Shown here piece by piece: positions 9,712 to 17,462 of a stretch of 64,000 bases of DNA (the stretch's first letter is position 1; each line of letters opens with the position of its first letter). Origin of the DNA: CAYTZH01 sp964442285 (GTDB taxonomy: Bacteria; Myxococcota_A; UBA9160; JAFDET01); NCBI GenBank assembly GCA_964442285.1, contig CAYTZH010000001.1, forward strand, positions 366,348 through 430,347. Direction: 5' to 3'. A program made the translations under genes and the position numbers. The notes under the pieces were generated by a model. That model made no database searches. It saw only the letters and a program-made list of their open reading frames with translations, and was not told where the DNA came from.

Positions 9712-10661
9712 CGTCCTCCGCGTCGGCGCGCGCGGGCCGGGCCTTGAGAGGGCGTCCTGCCGGCCTGGGGCCGGCGCTGCTCCAGCTCCTCGAGGGTGCG
9801 GGGCCAGTCCTTCTTGAGCAGCCGGGAGAGGGCGCGATCGGCGAGCACGCGGCCCCCGGTCTGGCAGCCCGGGCAGTAGTGGGTCTCGTTCTCGGCGTAG
9901 GCGATGCGCTGCACGGGAGCTCCGCAGTCCGGGCAGGGCTGACGGTAGCGGCCGTGCACGGCCATGCCCTCCCGGAAGGCCGTGACCTTCTCGGGGAACC
10001 GCTCGCCGGTCTCCTCGCGCAGGCGCTCGCACCAGCCCTCGAGAACGGCGCGGGTGGCCGCGTACAGGCGCGCGACCTCGGCCTCGTCGAGCTGGCCGGT
10101 GAGGCGGACCGGGGAGAGCCGGGCGCGATGCAGGATCTCGTCGGAGTAGGCGTTGCCGATACCCGAGAACAGGCGCGGATCCGTGAGGGCGCGCTTCAGG
10201 GTGTGGCTGCGGCTGCGCAGGGTGTCGCGGAAGCCGGACAGGGGGGCGTCCATCACCTCGAGCCCACCCGGATCGTGCCCGGCCAGCGCCGCCTCCCCCT
10301 CGACGAGATGGAGCGACGCCCGCTTCTTCGTACCCGCCTCGGTGAGCAGCAGCGTGCCCTCCGGGAAATCGAAGGCCGCGTGGCCGCGCCTGCGGGGGAC
10401 CGCCGCGCCCGGCTTCTTCCAGTGCAGGCGTCCGGCGATCATCAGGTGCAGCACCAGGAACAGCTCGCCCTCCAGGCCGAACACGATGCGCTTGCCGAGG
10501 CGTCGCAACGTGCGGACGCGGCGCCCGTGGGTCGCCGCCAGGGGCGGCTCCACGGTCCGCAACAGCGATGGGCTCGCCAGGCGCACTGCCCGGAGCGGCT
10601 GGCCGCCGACCCGGCGCTTCAGGTGCTCCAGGTAGAGGGCGATGTCCGGGAGCTCCGGCAC
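9708..10661 (-). CDS. Fpg/Nei family DNA glycosylase
   Basis: A 317-residue base-excision repair enzyme that removes oxidised bases and nicks the abasic site. The essential N-terminus is PELPD, so mature Pro is the nucleophile and Glu3 is present. Lys57 in RRLGKRIVF matches the conserved beta-clamp lysine. The helix-two-turn-helix is in FSGIGNAYSDEILHRARLSP. The C-terminal zinc finger has Cys243, Cys246, Cys263 and Cys266. The start is GTG 10661, required because the enzyme must begin Met-Pro-Glu. PELPD instead of PELPE and HLMIAGRL instead of the usual HLRMSG mark a divergent subgroup, so I do not assign MutM versus Nei. A tail of about 50 basic residues follows the zinc finger. First gene of a four-gene minus-strand cluster. 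Confidence 0.92.
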   Translation of the reverse strand: MPELPDIALYLEHLKRRVGGQPLRAVRLASPSLLRTVEPPLAATHGRRVRTLRRLGKRIVFGLEGELFLVLHLMIAGRLHWKKPGAAVPRRRGHAAFDFPEGTLLLTEAGTKKRASLHLVEGEAALAGHDPGGLEVMDAPLSGFRDTLRSRSHTLKRALTDPRLFSGIGNAYSDEILHRARLSPVRLTGQLDEAEVARLYAATRAVLEGWCERLREETGERFPEKVTAFREGMAVHGRYRQPCPDCGAPVQRIAYAENETHYCPGCQTGGRVLADRALSRLLKKDWPRTLEELEQRRPQAGRTPSQGPARARRRGGR

Positions 10662-10751
10662 GCGGGCCTCCGGGGCTGTGTCCCGGGTCACCGAAAGGGC
10701 GGCCGGGTGGACGATTGGGGTAGGATAACCATGGCCACGAGGAGGGGGTGC

Positions 10752-12077
10752 ATGACCCGCACGAACTGCGGCGCCGTGGGCGCCGGACTGCGCGCGATGA
10801 CGACGTTCTCGGCCGCCCTGGTGGCCGTCGCTTGGATCGGCGCCGCGGCGTCGCCGGCCGGCGCCGACGAGACCTGCCAGTCGCCCTACCTGCTGAAGCT
10901 CACGGGCCAGGAGGACTTCGTCTACGTCTGGACCCTGGGCGTGAAGGGCCTGGGCGACGGCAACGACAAGCTCGTCACCGTGGGCGCCAACCCGGCCCGG
11001 GAGGACTACGGCAAGGTCGTCTCCGTGGTGTCGGTGGAGGGACGCCACGAAGCCCACCACGGCGGCTTCAACGACGACCGCTCCCAGCTCTGGGTGGGCG
11101 GCCTCGATACGAGCCGGATCTTCGTCTTCGACGTCCGCAGCGACCCGGCGCGCCCGCGCCTGGTCCGCGAGATCGACGACTTCGTGGAGGAGAGCGGCGG
11201 CGTGGTCGGCCCCCACACGTTCTACGCCCTCCCGGGCCGCATGCTCATCACCGGGCTCTCCAACGCCCTCGACCGGGGCGGACGCACCGGCATGGTGGAG
11301 TACAGCAACGCCGGCAAGCACGTGCGCACCCACTGGATGCCCGACGAGGCCCAGTACGGCTACGACGTGCGCGTGAACGCCAACCTGAACCGCATGCTCA
11401 CCTCGTCGTTCACGGGCAAGAACAACTACATGCGGCCGCTGCCGAGCCTGGTGAAGGACGAGGCCGCCATGAAGAACTTCGGCAACGAGATGGTCGTGTG
11501 GGACTACCACGCGCGGAAGCCGCTCCAGGTGCTGGAGGTTCCGGGCGCGCCCCTGGAGATCCGCTGGGCTCTGCAGCCCCGCCACTACTACGCCTTCACC
11601 ACCACGGCGCTGACGTCCAAGCTCTGGGGGATCTTCCGGAAGGAGGACGGCGCCTTCGAGGCCGTGGAGCTGGCGACCATCGGCGACCCGGCCCAGGTGC
11701 CCCTGCCGGTCGACATCAGTCTCTCCGCCGACGACCGCTACCTCTTCGTCGACACCTTCAACGAGGGCATGGTGCGGGTCTACGACGTCTCCCAGCCCCG
11801 CCAGCCGCAGCTGCTCCTCGAGCAGAAGATCGGCTCCCAGGTGAACATGGTGTCGCAGTCCTGGGACGGGAAGCGCGTCTACTTCACCTCCTCGCTGCTC
11901 TCGGAGTGGGACAAGCAGGGCGTGCTGGACGAGCAGTACCTGAAGGCCTTCGACTGGGACGGCCAGCGGCTCGCCCCCCGCTTCGCCCTGGACTTCAAGG
12001 CCCTCGAGCTGGGCCGTCCCCACATCATGCGCTTCGGCTCGGCCGCCATCACGACCGAGCGGGTCGTGCGCCGCTAG
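10752..12077 (+). CDS. mtoX: Methanethiol oxidase / selenium-binding protein 56 family
   Basis: A 441-residue exported protein. Methanethiol oxidase converts methanethiol to formaldehyde, hydrogen sulfide and hydrogen peroxide; in Hyphomicrobium it is periplasmic and copper-dependent. The signal peptide ends near SPAGADE, and the mature chain opens with the family signature ETCQSPYLLKLTGQEDFVYV. Beta-propeller blades follow: HEAHHGGFNDDRSQLWVGGL, VVGPHTFYALPGRMLITG, and a C-terminal GRPHIMRFGSAAI. I chose ATG 10752 because GGAGGGGG ends a few bases upstream; ATG 10731 is an in-frame alternative. The next gene is a SCO copper chaperone, the same partner that flanks mtoX in known methylotrophs, which supports the oxidase role. 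No MauG gene is visible here. Confidence 0.88.
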   Translation: MTRTNCGAVGAGLRAMTTFSAALVAVAWIGAAASPAGADETCQSPYLLKLTGQEDFVYVWTLGVKGLGDGNDKLVTVGANPAREDYGKVVSVVSVEGRHEAHHGGFNDDRSQLWVGGLDTSRIFVFDVRSDPARPRLVREIDDFVEESGGVVGPHTFYALPGRMLITGLSNALDRGGRTGMVEYSNAGKHVRTHWMPDEAQYGYDVRVNANLNRMLTSSFTGKNNYMRPLPSLVKDEAAMKNFGNEMVVWDYHARKPLQVLEVPGAPLEIRWALQPRHYYAFTTTALTSKLWGIFRKEDGAFEAVELATIGDPAQVPLPVDISLSADDRYLFVDTFNEGMVRVYDVSQPRQPQLLLEQKIGSQVNMVSQSWDGKRVYFTSSLLSEWDKQGVLDEQYLKAFDWDGQRLAPRFALDFKALELGRPHIMRFGSAAITTERVVRR

Positions 12078-12079
12078 GC

Positions 12080-12120
12080 GTGCGCCTCGCGGCCCCCCCC
12101 GGTCGGGTGCGCCTCGCGGC
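12080..12120 (+). repeat. 14-bp direct repeat giving two alternative GTG starts
   Basis: GTGCGCCTCGCGGC occurs at 12080-12093 and again at 12107-12120, 27 bases apart and therefore in frame. Both copies encode VRLAA at a possible start of the SCO gene. It looks like a slipped-strand duplication of a gene start. Confidence 0.7.
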
Positions 12121-12772
12121 GTCGGCGCTGGCAGCGCTGCTCGCCCCCGCGGGCCCAGCGCTCGGGGGCGAGGGCGGGCACCACGAGCCCGCCCCCGGTC
12201 CGCCGCCGCTGTTCGAGCCGGCCGCGCCCGGCACCTACGCGCTGCCGCCGATCCAACGCGTGTCGCCCCACTGGCTCCTGGCCAGCGACGGCGGGCGCGC
12301 CGCGCTGCCCGATCTGGCCCCCGGCGAGGCCGCCGTGGTCTCGTTCCTCTACTCCCGCTGCGGCGACGCCTGCCCGCTGGCCCTCTCGGCCCTGCACCGG
12401 CTCGACCGCGCCCTGGCGGAGCGCCCGGGGCTGGCGGGCCGGGTGCGGCTGGCGAGCGTCAGCTTCGACCCCGGCTACGACACCCCGGAGCGCATGGCCG
12501 CCCTGCGCCGTCACATGCGGCCCCGCACCCGCTGGCGCTTTCTCACCGCCCCCGACCCGGAGGCGCTGGCCCCCGTCCTCGCGGACTACGGTCAGGACGC
12601 CGTGCCCATCCCCGACGACGCCGGCGAGATCGCCGCGCTCCGCCACGTGCTGAAGGTGTTCCTGGTCGACCACCGGGGCGACGTGCGCAACATCTACAGC
12701 GCCGACTTCCTCGACCCCCGGGTGCTGCTCGCGGATCTCCTGACGGTGCTGGGCTCGGACGCGGGGCCCTAG
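12080..12772 (+). CDS. SCO1/SenC family copper chaperone (mtoX partner)
   Basis: A 230-residue exported thioredoxin-fold protein. The copper site is complete: Cys94 and Cys98 in YSRCGDACPLA and His189 in ALRHVLKVFLVDHRG. SCO proteins deliver copper to cuproenzymes such as cytochrome oxidase; here the target is probably the methanethiol oxidase encoded two bases upstream. The N-terminal hydrophobic stretch LAASALAALLAPAGPALG is a signal peptide or anchor. The start is GTG 12080; a second in-frame GTG at 12107 is followed by the same 14 bases, so either could be used. Histidines just after the signal (GGHHEP) may also bind metal. No promoter is needed if transcribed with mtoX. Confidence 0.9.
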   Translation: MRLAAPPGRVRLAASALAALLAPAGPALGGEGGHHEPAPGPPPLFEPAAPGTYALPPIQRVSPHWLLASDGGRAALPDLAPGEAAVVSFLYSRCGDACPLALSALHRLDRALAERPGLAGRVRLASVSFDPGYDTPERMAALRRHMRPRTRWRFLTAPDPEALAPVLADYGQDAVPIPDDAGEIAALRHVLKVFLVDHRGDVRNIYSADFLDPRVLLADLLTVLGSDAGP

Positions 12773-12835
12773 CCCGTTCGCGGGTCGGGCAGCCGATCCC
12801 GGGCCGTGTCGTCCGGCAGACCGACGTGGCGGGGC

Positions 12836-12861
12836 GGGGCGGCCTAGCCTGAGGCCGCCCC
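12836..12861. terminator. Perfect 10-bp hairpin between SCO and CoA-binding genes
   Basis: GGGGCGGCCT at 12836-12845 pairs exactly with AGGCCGCCCC at 12852-12861 around a six-base loop. It sits 63 bases after the SCO stop and 23 before the next start. No T-run follows, so it may be a GC-only terminator or a 5'-leader structure. Confidence 0.5.
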
Positions 12862-12867
12862 CTGCCG

Positions 12868-12881
12868 GGGCCTGGAGGCCC
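12868..12881 (+). promoter_or_regulatory. Small hairpin covering the ribosome-binding site
   Basis: GGGCC (12868-12872) can pair with GGCCC (12877-12881) around TGGA, putting the GGAGG ribosome site (12874-12878) of the gene starting at 12885 inside the hairpin. This could limit initiation, but five base pairs is short, so the regulatory role is an inference. Confidence 0.3.
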
Positions 12882-12884
12882 GCC

Positions 12885-13355
12885 ATGGCCAGCCTGCCCG
12901 AGAGCGTCCGCGACTTCCTCGACCAGAAGCGCATCGCCGTCGCCGGGGTGTCCCGCGGCGGGGACCAGCCCGCCAACGCCATCTACAAGCGCCTGAAGGA
13001 GACGGGGCACGAGGTGATCCCCGTGAATCCGGCCACCGACACCGCCGAGGGCGAGACCTGCTACGCCTCGCTCGGCGCGATCCCGGGCGGGGTCGACGCG
13101 GTGATGGTCGTGACCCATCCCGACGCCACCGAGCAGGTGGTGAACGAGTGTCTGGCGCTCGGCATCCAGCGGATCTGGATGCACCGCTCCTTCGGCACCG
13201 GCAGCGTCTCGAAGGAGGCGGTCGACCGCGCCCGGGAGGCGGGCGCGACGGTGATCGAGGGTGGCTGCCCGCTCATGTACGCGGGCAGCGTCGATCCCTT
13301 CCACCGCTGCATGCGCTGGTGGCTGGGGCTTCGAGGTCGCGTCCCGACCCGCTAG
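12885..13355 (+). CDS. CoA-binding domain protein (YccU type)
   Basis: A 156-residue single-domain protein with a CoA-binding Rossmann fold like that of succinyl-CoA synthetase alpha subunits. Visible marks are RIAVAGVSRGGDQPAN (glycine loop), HEVIPVNPATDTAEGETCYASL, VDAVMVVTHPDAT and IQRIWMHRSFGTGSVS, ending in VIEGGCPLMYAG, which is the conserved C-terminal motif of the stand-alone family. Such proteins are widespread; their physiological role is unclear. The ATG start at 12885 has GGAGG seven bases upstream, inside a small hairpin. The gene is flanked by mtoX-SCO on the same strand and a convergent VWA gene, which ends 12 bases after it. Confidence 0.9.
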   Translation: MASLPESVRDFLDQKRIAVAGVSRGGDQPANAIYKRLKETGHEVIPVNPATDTAEGETCYASLGAIPGGVDAVMVVTHPDATEQVVNECLALGIQRIWMHRSFGTGSVSKEAVDRAREAGATVIEGGCPLMYAGSVDPFHRCMRWWLGLRGRVPTR

Positions 13356-13366
13356 CGCCGCGCGGG

Positions 13367-14596
13367 CTAGGGCCCGGTTGCCGGCGCCGGCCGCAGCTCG
13401 AGCTCGCGGCGTCCCGCCGGGTCGAGTCCCGGGGCCTCGATCTGCGCAGGCTCGGCGGGAAGCACCGGGTCGGGCGCGAAGTGCACGGTGCGGGAGGCCG
13501 ACCCGCCATCGCCGGCGCGGATCTCCAGGAGATTGCGCCCGGTCGCGAGCCCGATCTCGGCGTGCCAGCCTCCGGCCAGGCCCACCGGCGCGCGGGTCTC
13601 GGCACCGGTGCTGCGGTTGAGGACGGTCACCTCGCGAGTGGGCACGAACCGCAGCTGCGAGACGATGGCGGGCAGGTCGGCGATCTCGCGGACCGGGACG
13701 AAGAGGCCGCCGGTCACCCGCGTCGCCGCCTCGAGTGCCCGCGGGTGGTCCACCGCCGCGGGGCCGATGGCGAGCCCCACGATCCGCACGCCCGCGGCGG
13801 CCGCGCGCTCGGCCGCCTGCACCACGTGCCGCTCGTTGAGCGCCGGCCGCCTCGGGTCCGGCAACGTGGGGTAGCCGTCGGTGAGCACCACGAGGAGCTT
13901 CTCCGGGGCCGGATCGGGTCGGGAGCGCGCGCCCCAGCGGCCCGTCAGCTCGGCCACCGCCCGATCGATGCCGCCAACCAGGTCGGTGTAGCCCGGCGGG
14001 CCCCTGCGGCCCACGCGGACCAGCGCGTCGGCGACGGCGCGGAAGTCGTCGAGCAGGGGCTCTTCGGTTCGCGCCGAGCCGTAGGCGGGCGTCGTCTGGG
14101 AGCCGCCGTCCTCCGGGCGCCGTGCGGGTTCGTAGCCCGCAAAGCTCACCAGCCCGGCTCGAGCCCGTCCCGGCTCCAGCCGACCCAGCAGGATCGCGAT
14201 GGCCTCCAGCTCGGCCGCGAGGACCGGTGGGCCGCGGCCGCCGGCCGGGCCTTCGGGGCCCTCGGGCTCGGGCCTCGGATCCGGGGGCCCTGGGGCCCTG
14301 CCCGAGACGTCGATCGCGAACACCACGTCGAGCCGCGACGAGCTCGCGGTGTCGACGCGCACGGCCCCGCTGACCTCGATCCGCGGCGCGTCCTCCACGA
14401 CGGCGTCCTCGCCGGGGCGATCCACGTGGACGGCGAAGGCCGGGAGCGTCGCCGGGGGGAGGGGAGGCGGCGGGGCCGGCTGGACGAGCGCGCAGCCTGC
14501 CGCCCCGCCCAGTGCGCAGCCCGCCGCTCCGCCCCACAGGAGGATCCGCGGCAGCCGTCGGAGCCACCGGGTGGGGGCCGCGTCGTCGGGTCCCAC
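13367..14596 (-). CDS. VWA-domain lipoprotein with duplicated lipobox and degenerate MIDAS
   Basis: A 409-residue exported protein. The N-terminus carries two copies of GGAAGCAL, so either Cys27 or Cys35 could be lipidated. A proline linker leads to a beta domain with DVVFAIDVSGRAPG, which is the von Willebrand A metal-site position, but the usual DxSxS reads DVSGR and thus lacks the second serine. Later VWA elements are intact: GYTDLVGGIDRAVAEL and LLVVLTDGYPTLPDP. VWA domains mediate protein-protein contacts, often metal-dependent. The C-terminus is another beta domain. It follows the M48 protease gene with three bases between, and the pair may act together in the envelope. Confidence 0.75.
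   Translation of the reverse strand: MGPDDAAPTRWLRRLPRILLWGGAAGCALGGAAGCALVQPAPPPPLPPATLPAFAVHVDRPGEDAVVEDAPRIEVSGAVRVDTASSSRLDVVFAIDVSGRAPGPPDPRPEPEGPEGPAGGRGPPVLAAELEAIAILLGRLEPGRARAGLVSFAGYEPARRPEDGGSQTTPAYGSARTEEPLLDDFRAVADALVRVGRRGPPGYTDLVGGIDRAVAELTGRWGARSRPDPAPEKLLVVLTDGYPTLPDPRRPALNERHVVQAAERAAAAGVRIVGLAIGPAAVDHPRALEAATRVTGGLFVPVREIADLPAIVSQLRFVPTREVTVLNRSTGAETRAPVGLAGGWHAEIGLATGRNLLEIRAGDGGSASRTVHFAPDPVLPAEPAQIEAPGLDPAGRRELELRPAPATGP
14490..14537 (-). repeat. Imperfect 24-bp tandem repeat duplicating the lipobox
   Basis: Units at 14490-14513 and 14514-14537 differ at only a few positions and encode GGAAGCAL twice in the signal peptide of the VWA lipoprotein. The in-frame length keeps the protein open. 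Confidence 0.75.
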
Positions 14597-14599
14597 GGA

Positions 14600-16045
14600 C
14601 TAGCCGTCCGGGGGCGCGGGTCGGTACGCCTGGGAGACGGCGACCTTCACCAGCTGGCCGGACTCGAGGGTGCGGTCGACGAAGAGGTCGTTCATGACGG
14701 CGGTGCGCTGCAGGTCCCAGGTGTTGTCGGTGCGCGCGGTGAGCTCTCGCAGGCTCTCGCCGGGCCGCGCCTCCACGATGCGCAGGCGGGTCTCGGTCAC
14801 CGAGAGGGCCAGCTCCCGGGTGAGCGGCCGGAAGCTGCGGGCCACGTTCAGGATGGTGGGCTCGAAGCCCGGCTCGAGGGCCATGCCGGTGAGGCGGTAG
14901 AGGGTCTTGCCGCGCAGCATCCAGGTGAGGACGACCCCGGCCGAGCCCCGGGGTGTGGCCGTGCGTCCGGTGGCCCGCACCCCGGGCTTGCCGGCCAGCA
15001 CCACCCGCTCCAGGCGACCCACCCGCAGCCCCTTGCGCTCGTTCTCCTCGATGTACTTCCGGGCCGCGGCCTCCGGGTCCTCTCCGGGACCGCCGAACTC
15101 GAGCACCACGAAGGCGTTCCGCCTGGGGGAAAGGGCGCCGACGGCCTGGCGCGTGTTGCGGGTCGCCCAGCCGTCGGGGAAGCGCAGGGTGAAGTTCAGG
15201 TCCGGGTGCAGGAAGCGCCGTCCCTGGAAGACCCCGCCCGAGGCGCTCCCCCCCACGGTGAGCCCCTCCATGCGCGCGAGGAAGTCGGCGCGATCCCGCG
15301 CGATGCCCGGACGCCGCGTCCAGCGGATGATCCGCGCGCGCTCGGCGGCGTCGGCGGCGCGCTGGGTCGAGCCCGGGTGGGTGTCGAAGAAGCGGGGCAG
15401 GGGGCTGGCGCCGAGCTCCAGACGCGCGTGGAACTCGAGCTGGCGCAGGAAGCGGGCCATGCCCGCCGGGTCCCAGCCCGACACCGCGGCGAGGCCCTGT
15501 CCCAGGCGGTCGGCCACCCGCTCCTGGTCGCGGGCGTAGGCCTGGATGTTGCCCGGCCGCAGCAGCTCGAAGAATCCGGCCACGCCGCGGGTGATGGCCT
15601 GGCGCGCGGCCGCGTGCCGCTGGCTCACGTGGATGATCTCGTGGGCCAGCACGTTGGCCAGCTCGTCCTCGTCGTTGGCCAGCGCCAGCAGGCCCCGGGA
15701 GACGTAGATGAAGCCGCCGGGCAGGGCGAAGGCGTTGGGCGCGTCCTGGTCGACGACGGCGAACTGGTACTCGAAGCGACCGCGAGGGGCATTGCGGGCC
15801 AGCCGCTGGCCGACGGCGTCGACGTAGGCGGTGAGCTCCGGATCGTCGACCAGGCCCAGGGCGGCCGCCACGTCCTCCGAGGCCTGGCGACCCGCGCGGG
15901 TGTCGTCGTGCTCGGTTCGGAGCACGATCTCCGGGCGCTCCTCCTCCTCCTCCTCGGCGGCGGGCTCGGGGCCCCGGGCCGAGCAGCCCACGGTGCCGAG
16001 CAGCGTCGCCGCCGCGAGGGCGATCCACGGGCCCGGCTGGATCAA
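14600..16045 (-). CDS. M48 family zinc metalloprotease lipoprotein
   Basis: A 481-residue periplasmic protease. The zinc site is HEIIH (His135, Glu136, His139) in NVLAHEIIHVSQRHAA, with a downstream ExxxAD-type ligand in QERVADRLGQGL. The motif NAFALPGGFIYVSRGLL just before it is the M48/BepA signature. The lipobox GTVGC gives a lipidated Cys21, followed by a run of glutamates. The C-terminal half holds a beta domain and a short LysM-like stretch (VEARPGESLRELTARTDNTW). The start must be TTG 16045: it overlaps the preceding stop by four bases and opens directly into the signal peptide, and no ATG or GTG lies near. BepA-like proteins degrade misfolded outer-membrane proteins, a plausible role here. 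Confidence 0.88.
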   Translation of the reverse strand: MIQPGPWIALAAATLLGTVGCSARGPEPAAEEEEEERPEIVLRTEHDDTRAGRQASEDVAAALGLVDDPELTAYVDAVGQRLARNAPRGRFEYQFAVVDQDAPNAFALPGGFIYVSRGLLALANDEDELANVLAHEIIHVSQRHAAARQAITRGVAGFFELLRPGNIQAYARDQERVADRLGQGLAAVSGWDPAGMARFLRQLEFHARLELGASPLPRFFDTHPGSTQRAADAAERARIIRWTRRPGIARDRADFLARMEGLTVGGSASGGVFQGRRFLHPDLNFTLRFPDGWATRNTRQAVGALSPRRNAFVVLEFGGPGEDPEAAARKYIEENERKGLRVGRLERVVLAGKPGVRATGRTATPRGSAGVVLTWMLRGKTLYRLTGMALEPGFEPTILNVARSFRPLTRELALSVTETRLRIVEARPGESLRELTARTDNTWDLQRTAVMNDLFVDRTLESGQLVKVAVSQAYRPAPPDG

Positions 16046-17391
16046 CGCCGCAGGCTCGCGGTCGGAGGCGCGCCCAGGGCCTCGAAGGCCTGCTCGGTGG
16101 CGCGGATGCCGCGGGCCTCGAGCTCGCGACGCGCCTTGGCGGACAGCCTCCCCGACACCAGCAGCTCCACGCCGGAGTCCAGGGCCGCGGACTCGGCCGC
16201 CTCGGTCGCTCCTCGGGCCAGCGACTCGAAGGGACGGCTCCAGACCGCGAGGTCGGCCACCAGGGGCAGGATCAGGGCACCGTCCCGGCTGACGGCCCCG
16301 GTGGCTCGCCCCACCGGGGCGATGCGCAGCAGCCCCGGCCCGTGCTCGTGGTAGGCCTGCAGGAGCTCGCCGCTGCGCTGGTAGTAGAGGGCGTCCGACT
16401 CGGAGGTGGCGTCCACGGCCAGGGCCAGGAAGGCCGAGCGGTCGGTGGTGAGGTCGAGCCCCGCCAGCGAGGCGACGAGGAGGGTCTCGTGCCGCGGCGA
16501 GTACCAGGGGTGACCGAGAAAGGTGTCGGCCAGGTCCTCGGGAACGCCCATCACCGCCAGCTCGATGCGGTTCAGCCGACGCAGGTCCTCGGGCGGGTAG
16601 TGGAGGAGCAGCGTCTCGAGGCGCTCGCGGCTGCTCGCGGGTCCGGCCGCGGCCCGCTCGGGGCGGCGCTGGAAGGGCACGAAGCGCGCGGGCAGTCCGC
16701 CCGCGTAGGCCGCCCATGCGAAGCGGTTGAGCTCCCGCTGCAGTACCCGGTTGGAAGAGTACGGGTCGACGCCCAGCCGGTGGGCCAGCTCCCGCTTCAC
16801 CGACTCGAAGCCGATGAAGGCCGTGAGCGCGCCGTCCTCGAGCTCGCTGCGCTCGCCCTCGGCCAGGGCCGCGGCGCGCCGTACCGCGCGCCAGGCGCCC
16901 TTCGGCACGCCCACGATGGAGTCCACGGGGTGCCGGACCAGGTTCCAGGTCGCCACCACCGGGCTCGCCAGGGCGCGGGCCACGGCCTCGGCGAACTCCG
17001 CCGTGGCGCCGCGCTCGGCCAGGACCGCCAGGGCCGCGATCTCCTTCAGGCGCACCCGCAGCAGGTCGTCGCCGACGGCCTCGAACGCGCCGAAGCGCGA
17101 CTCGACACGGAACACGTGGTGGAAGCCGTCGGTGGTGACCCGGTCCTCGACCCGGTGGTCCGGCCCCTCGCGGAGCTCCGGCGGGAGGACCTCGCTGGCG
17201 TGGAGCACGGGCGGGCGCTCGTAGCCGAGGGCCGGGTCCGTATCGGTCGGGTCGAGAGCCGGCAGACTCGTGCCGGGACCGCTGGCCGTCCTGCCGCAGG
17301 CCAGGGCGAGGCCGATCGCCCCGACCCCGACGAGGAGCCGGGCCGGGAACCGGGCCCTCCCCCTGCGCGCGCGCGAAGCGGAGTTGCGCAT
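16042..17391 (-). CDS. Conserved lipoprotein of unknown function
   Basis: A 449-residue exported protein. A basic start and LLVGVGAIGLALAC place a lipidated Cys at residue 32 (good lipobox ALAC). The rest is soluble and mostly helical. Conserved-looking motifs are WNLVRHPVDSIVGVPKGAWR and LGVDPYSSNRVLQRELNRFA, a pattern I associate with uncharacterised proteobacterial exported proteins; I cannot name a function. The gene is coupled to the M48 protease by a TTGA overlap, so the product may be a partner or substrate adaptor of that protease. It is divergent from the FHA gene with about 190 bases between. Confidence 0.8.
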   Translation of the reverse strand: MRNSASRARRGRARFPARLLVGVGAIGLALACGRTASGPGTSLPALDPTDTDPALGYERPPVLHASEVLPPELREGPDHRVEDRVTTDGFHHVFRVESRFGAFEAVGDDLLRVRLKEIAALAVLAERGATAEFAEAVARALASPVVATWNLVRHPVDSIVGVPKGAWRAVRRAAALAEGERSELEDGALTAFIGFESVKRELAHRLGVDPYSSNRVLQRELNRFAWAAYAGGLPARFVPFQRRPERAAAGPASSRERLETLLLHYPPEDLRRLNRIELAVMGVPEDLADTFLGHPWYSPRHETLLVASLAGLDLTTDRSAFLALAVDATSESDALYYQRSGELLQAYHEHGPGLLRIAPVGRATGAVSRDGALILPLVADLAVWSRPFESLARGATEAAESAALDSGVELLVSGRLSAKARRELEARGIRATEQAFEALGAPPTASLRR

Positions 17392-17425
17392 CGGGTGCGA
17401 ACGTAGCGCGTGGAGCCGGGCACGT

Positions 17426-17462
17426 GGATCGCGCCCGATCCCGAGGGCGGATCGCGCCCGAT
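17426..17462. repeat. Pair of 14-bp direct repeats in a divergent promoter region
   Basis: GGATCGCGCCCGAT occurs at 17426-17439 and 17449-17462, start-to-start 23 bases, about two helical turns apart. They sit in the 191-base gap between the divergent lipoprotein and FHA genes, where an operator could be. The rest of the gap shows no clear element. Confidence 0.45.

Noticed and set aside
10731..10751. ATG 10731 as the mtoX start
   Set aside because: The ribosome-type GGAGGGGG lies after it and fits ATG 10752; kept only as an alternative.
12885..13355. CoA-binding protein as a succinyl-CoA synthetase subunit
   Set aside because: Only the CoA-binding module is present; the ligase module and phospho-His are absent.
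12543..16028. Minus-strand open frame of about 1160 codons
   Set aside because: Overlaps the SCO, VWA and M48 genes in another frame and has no recognisable domain.
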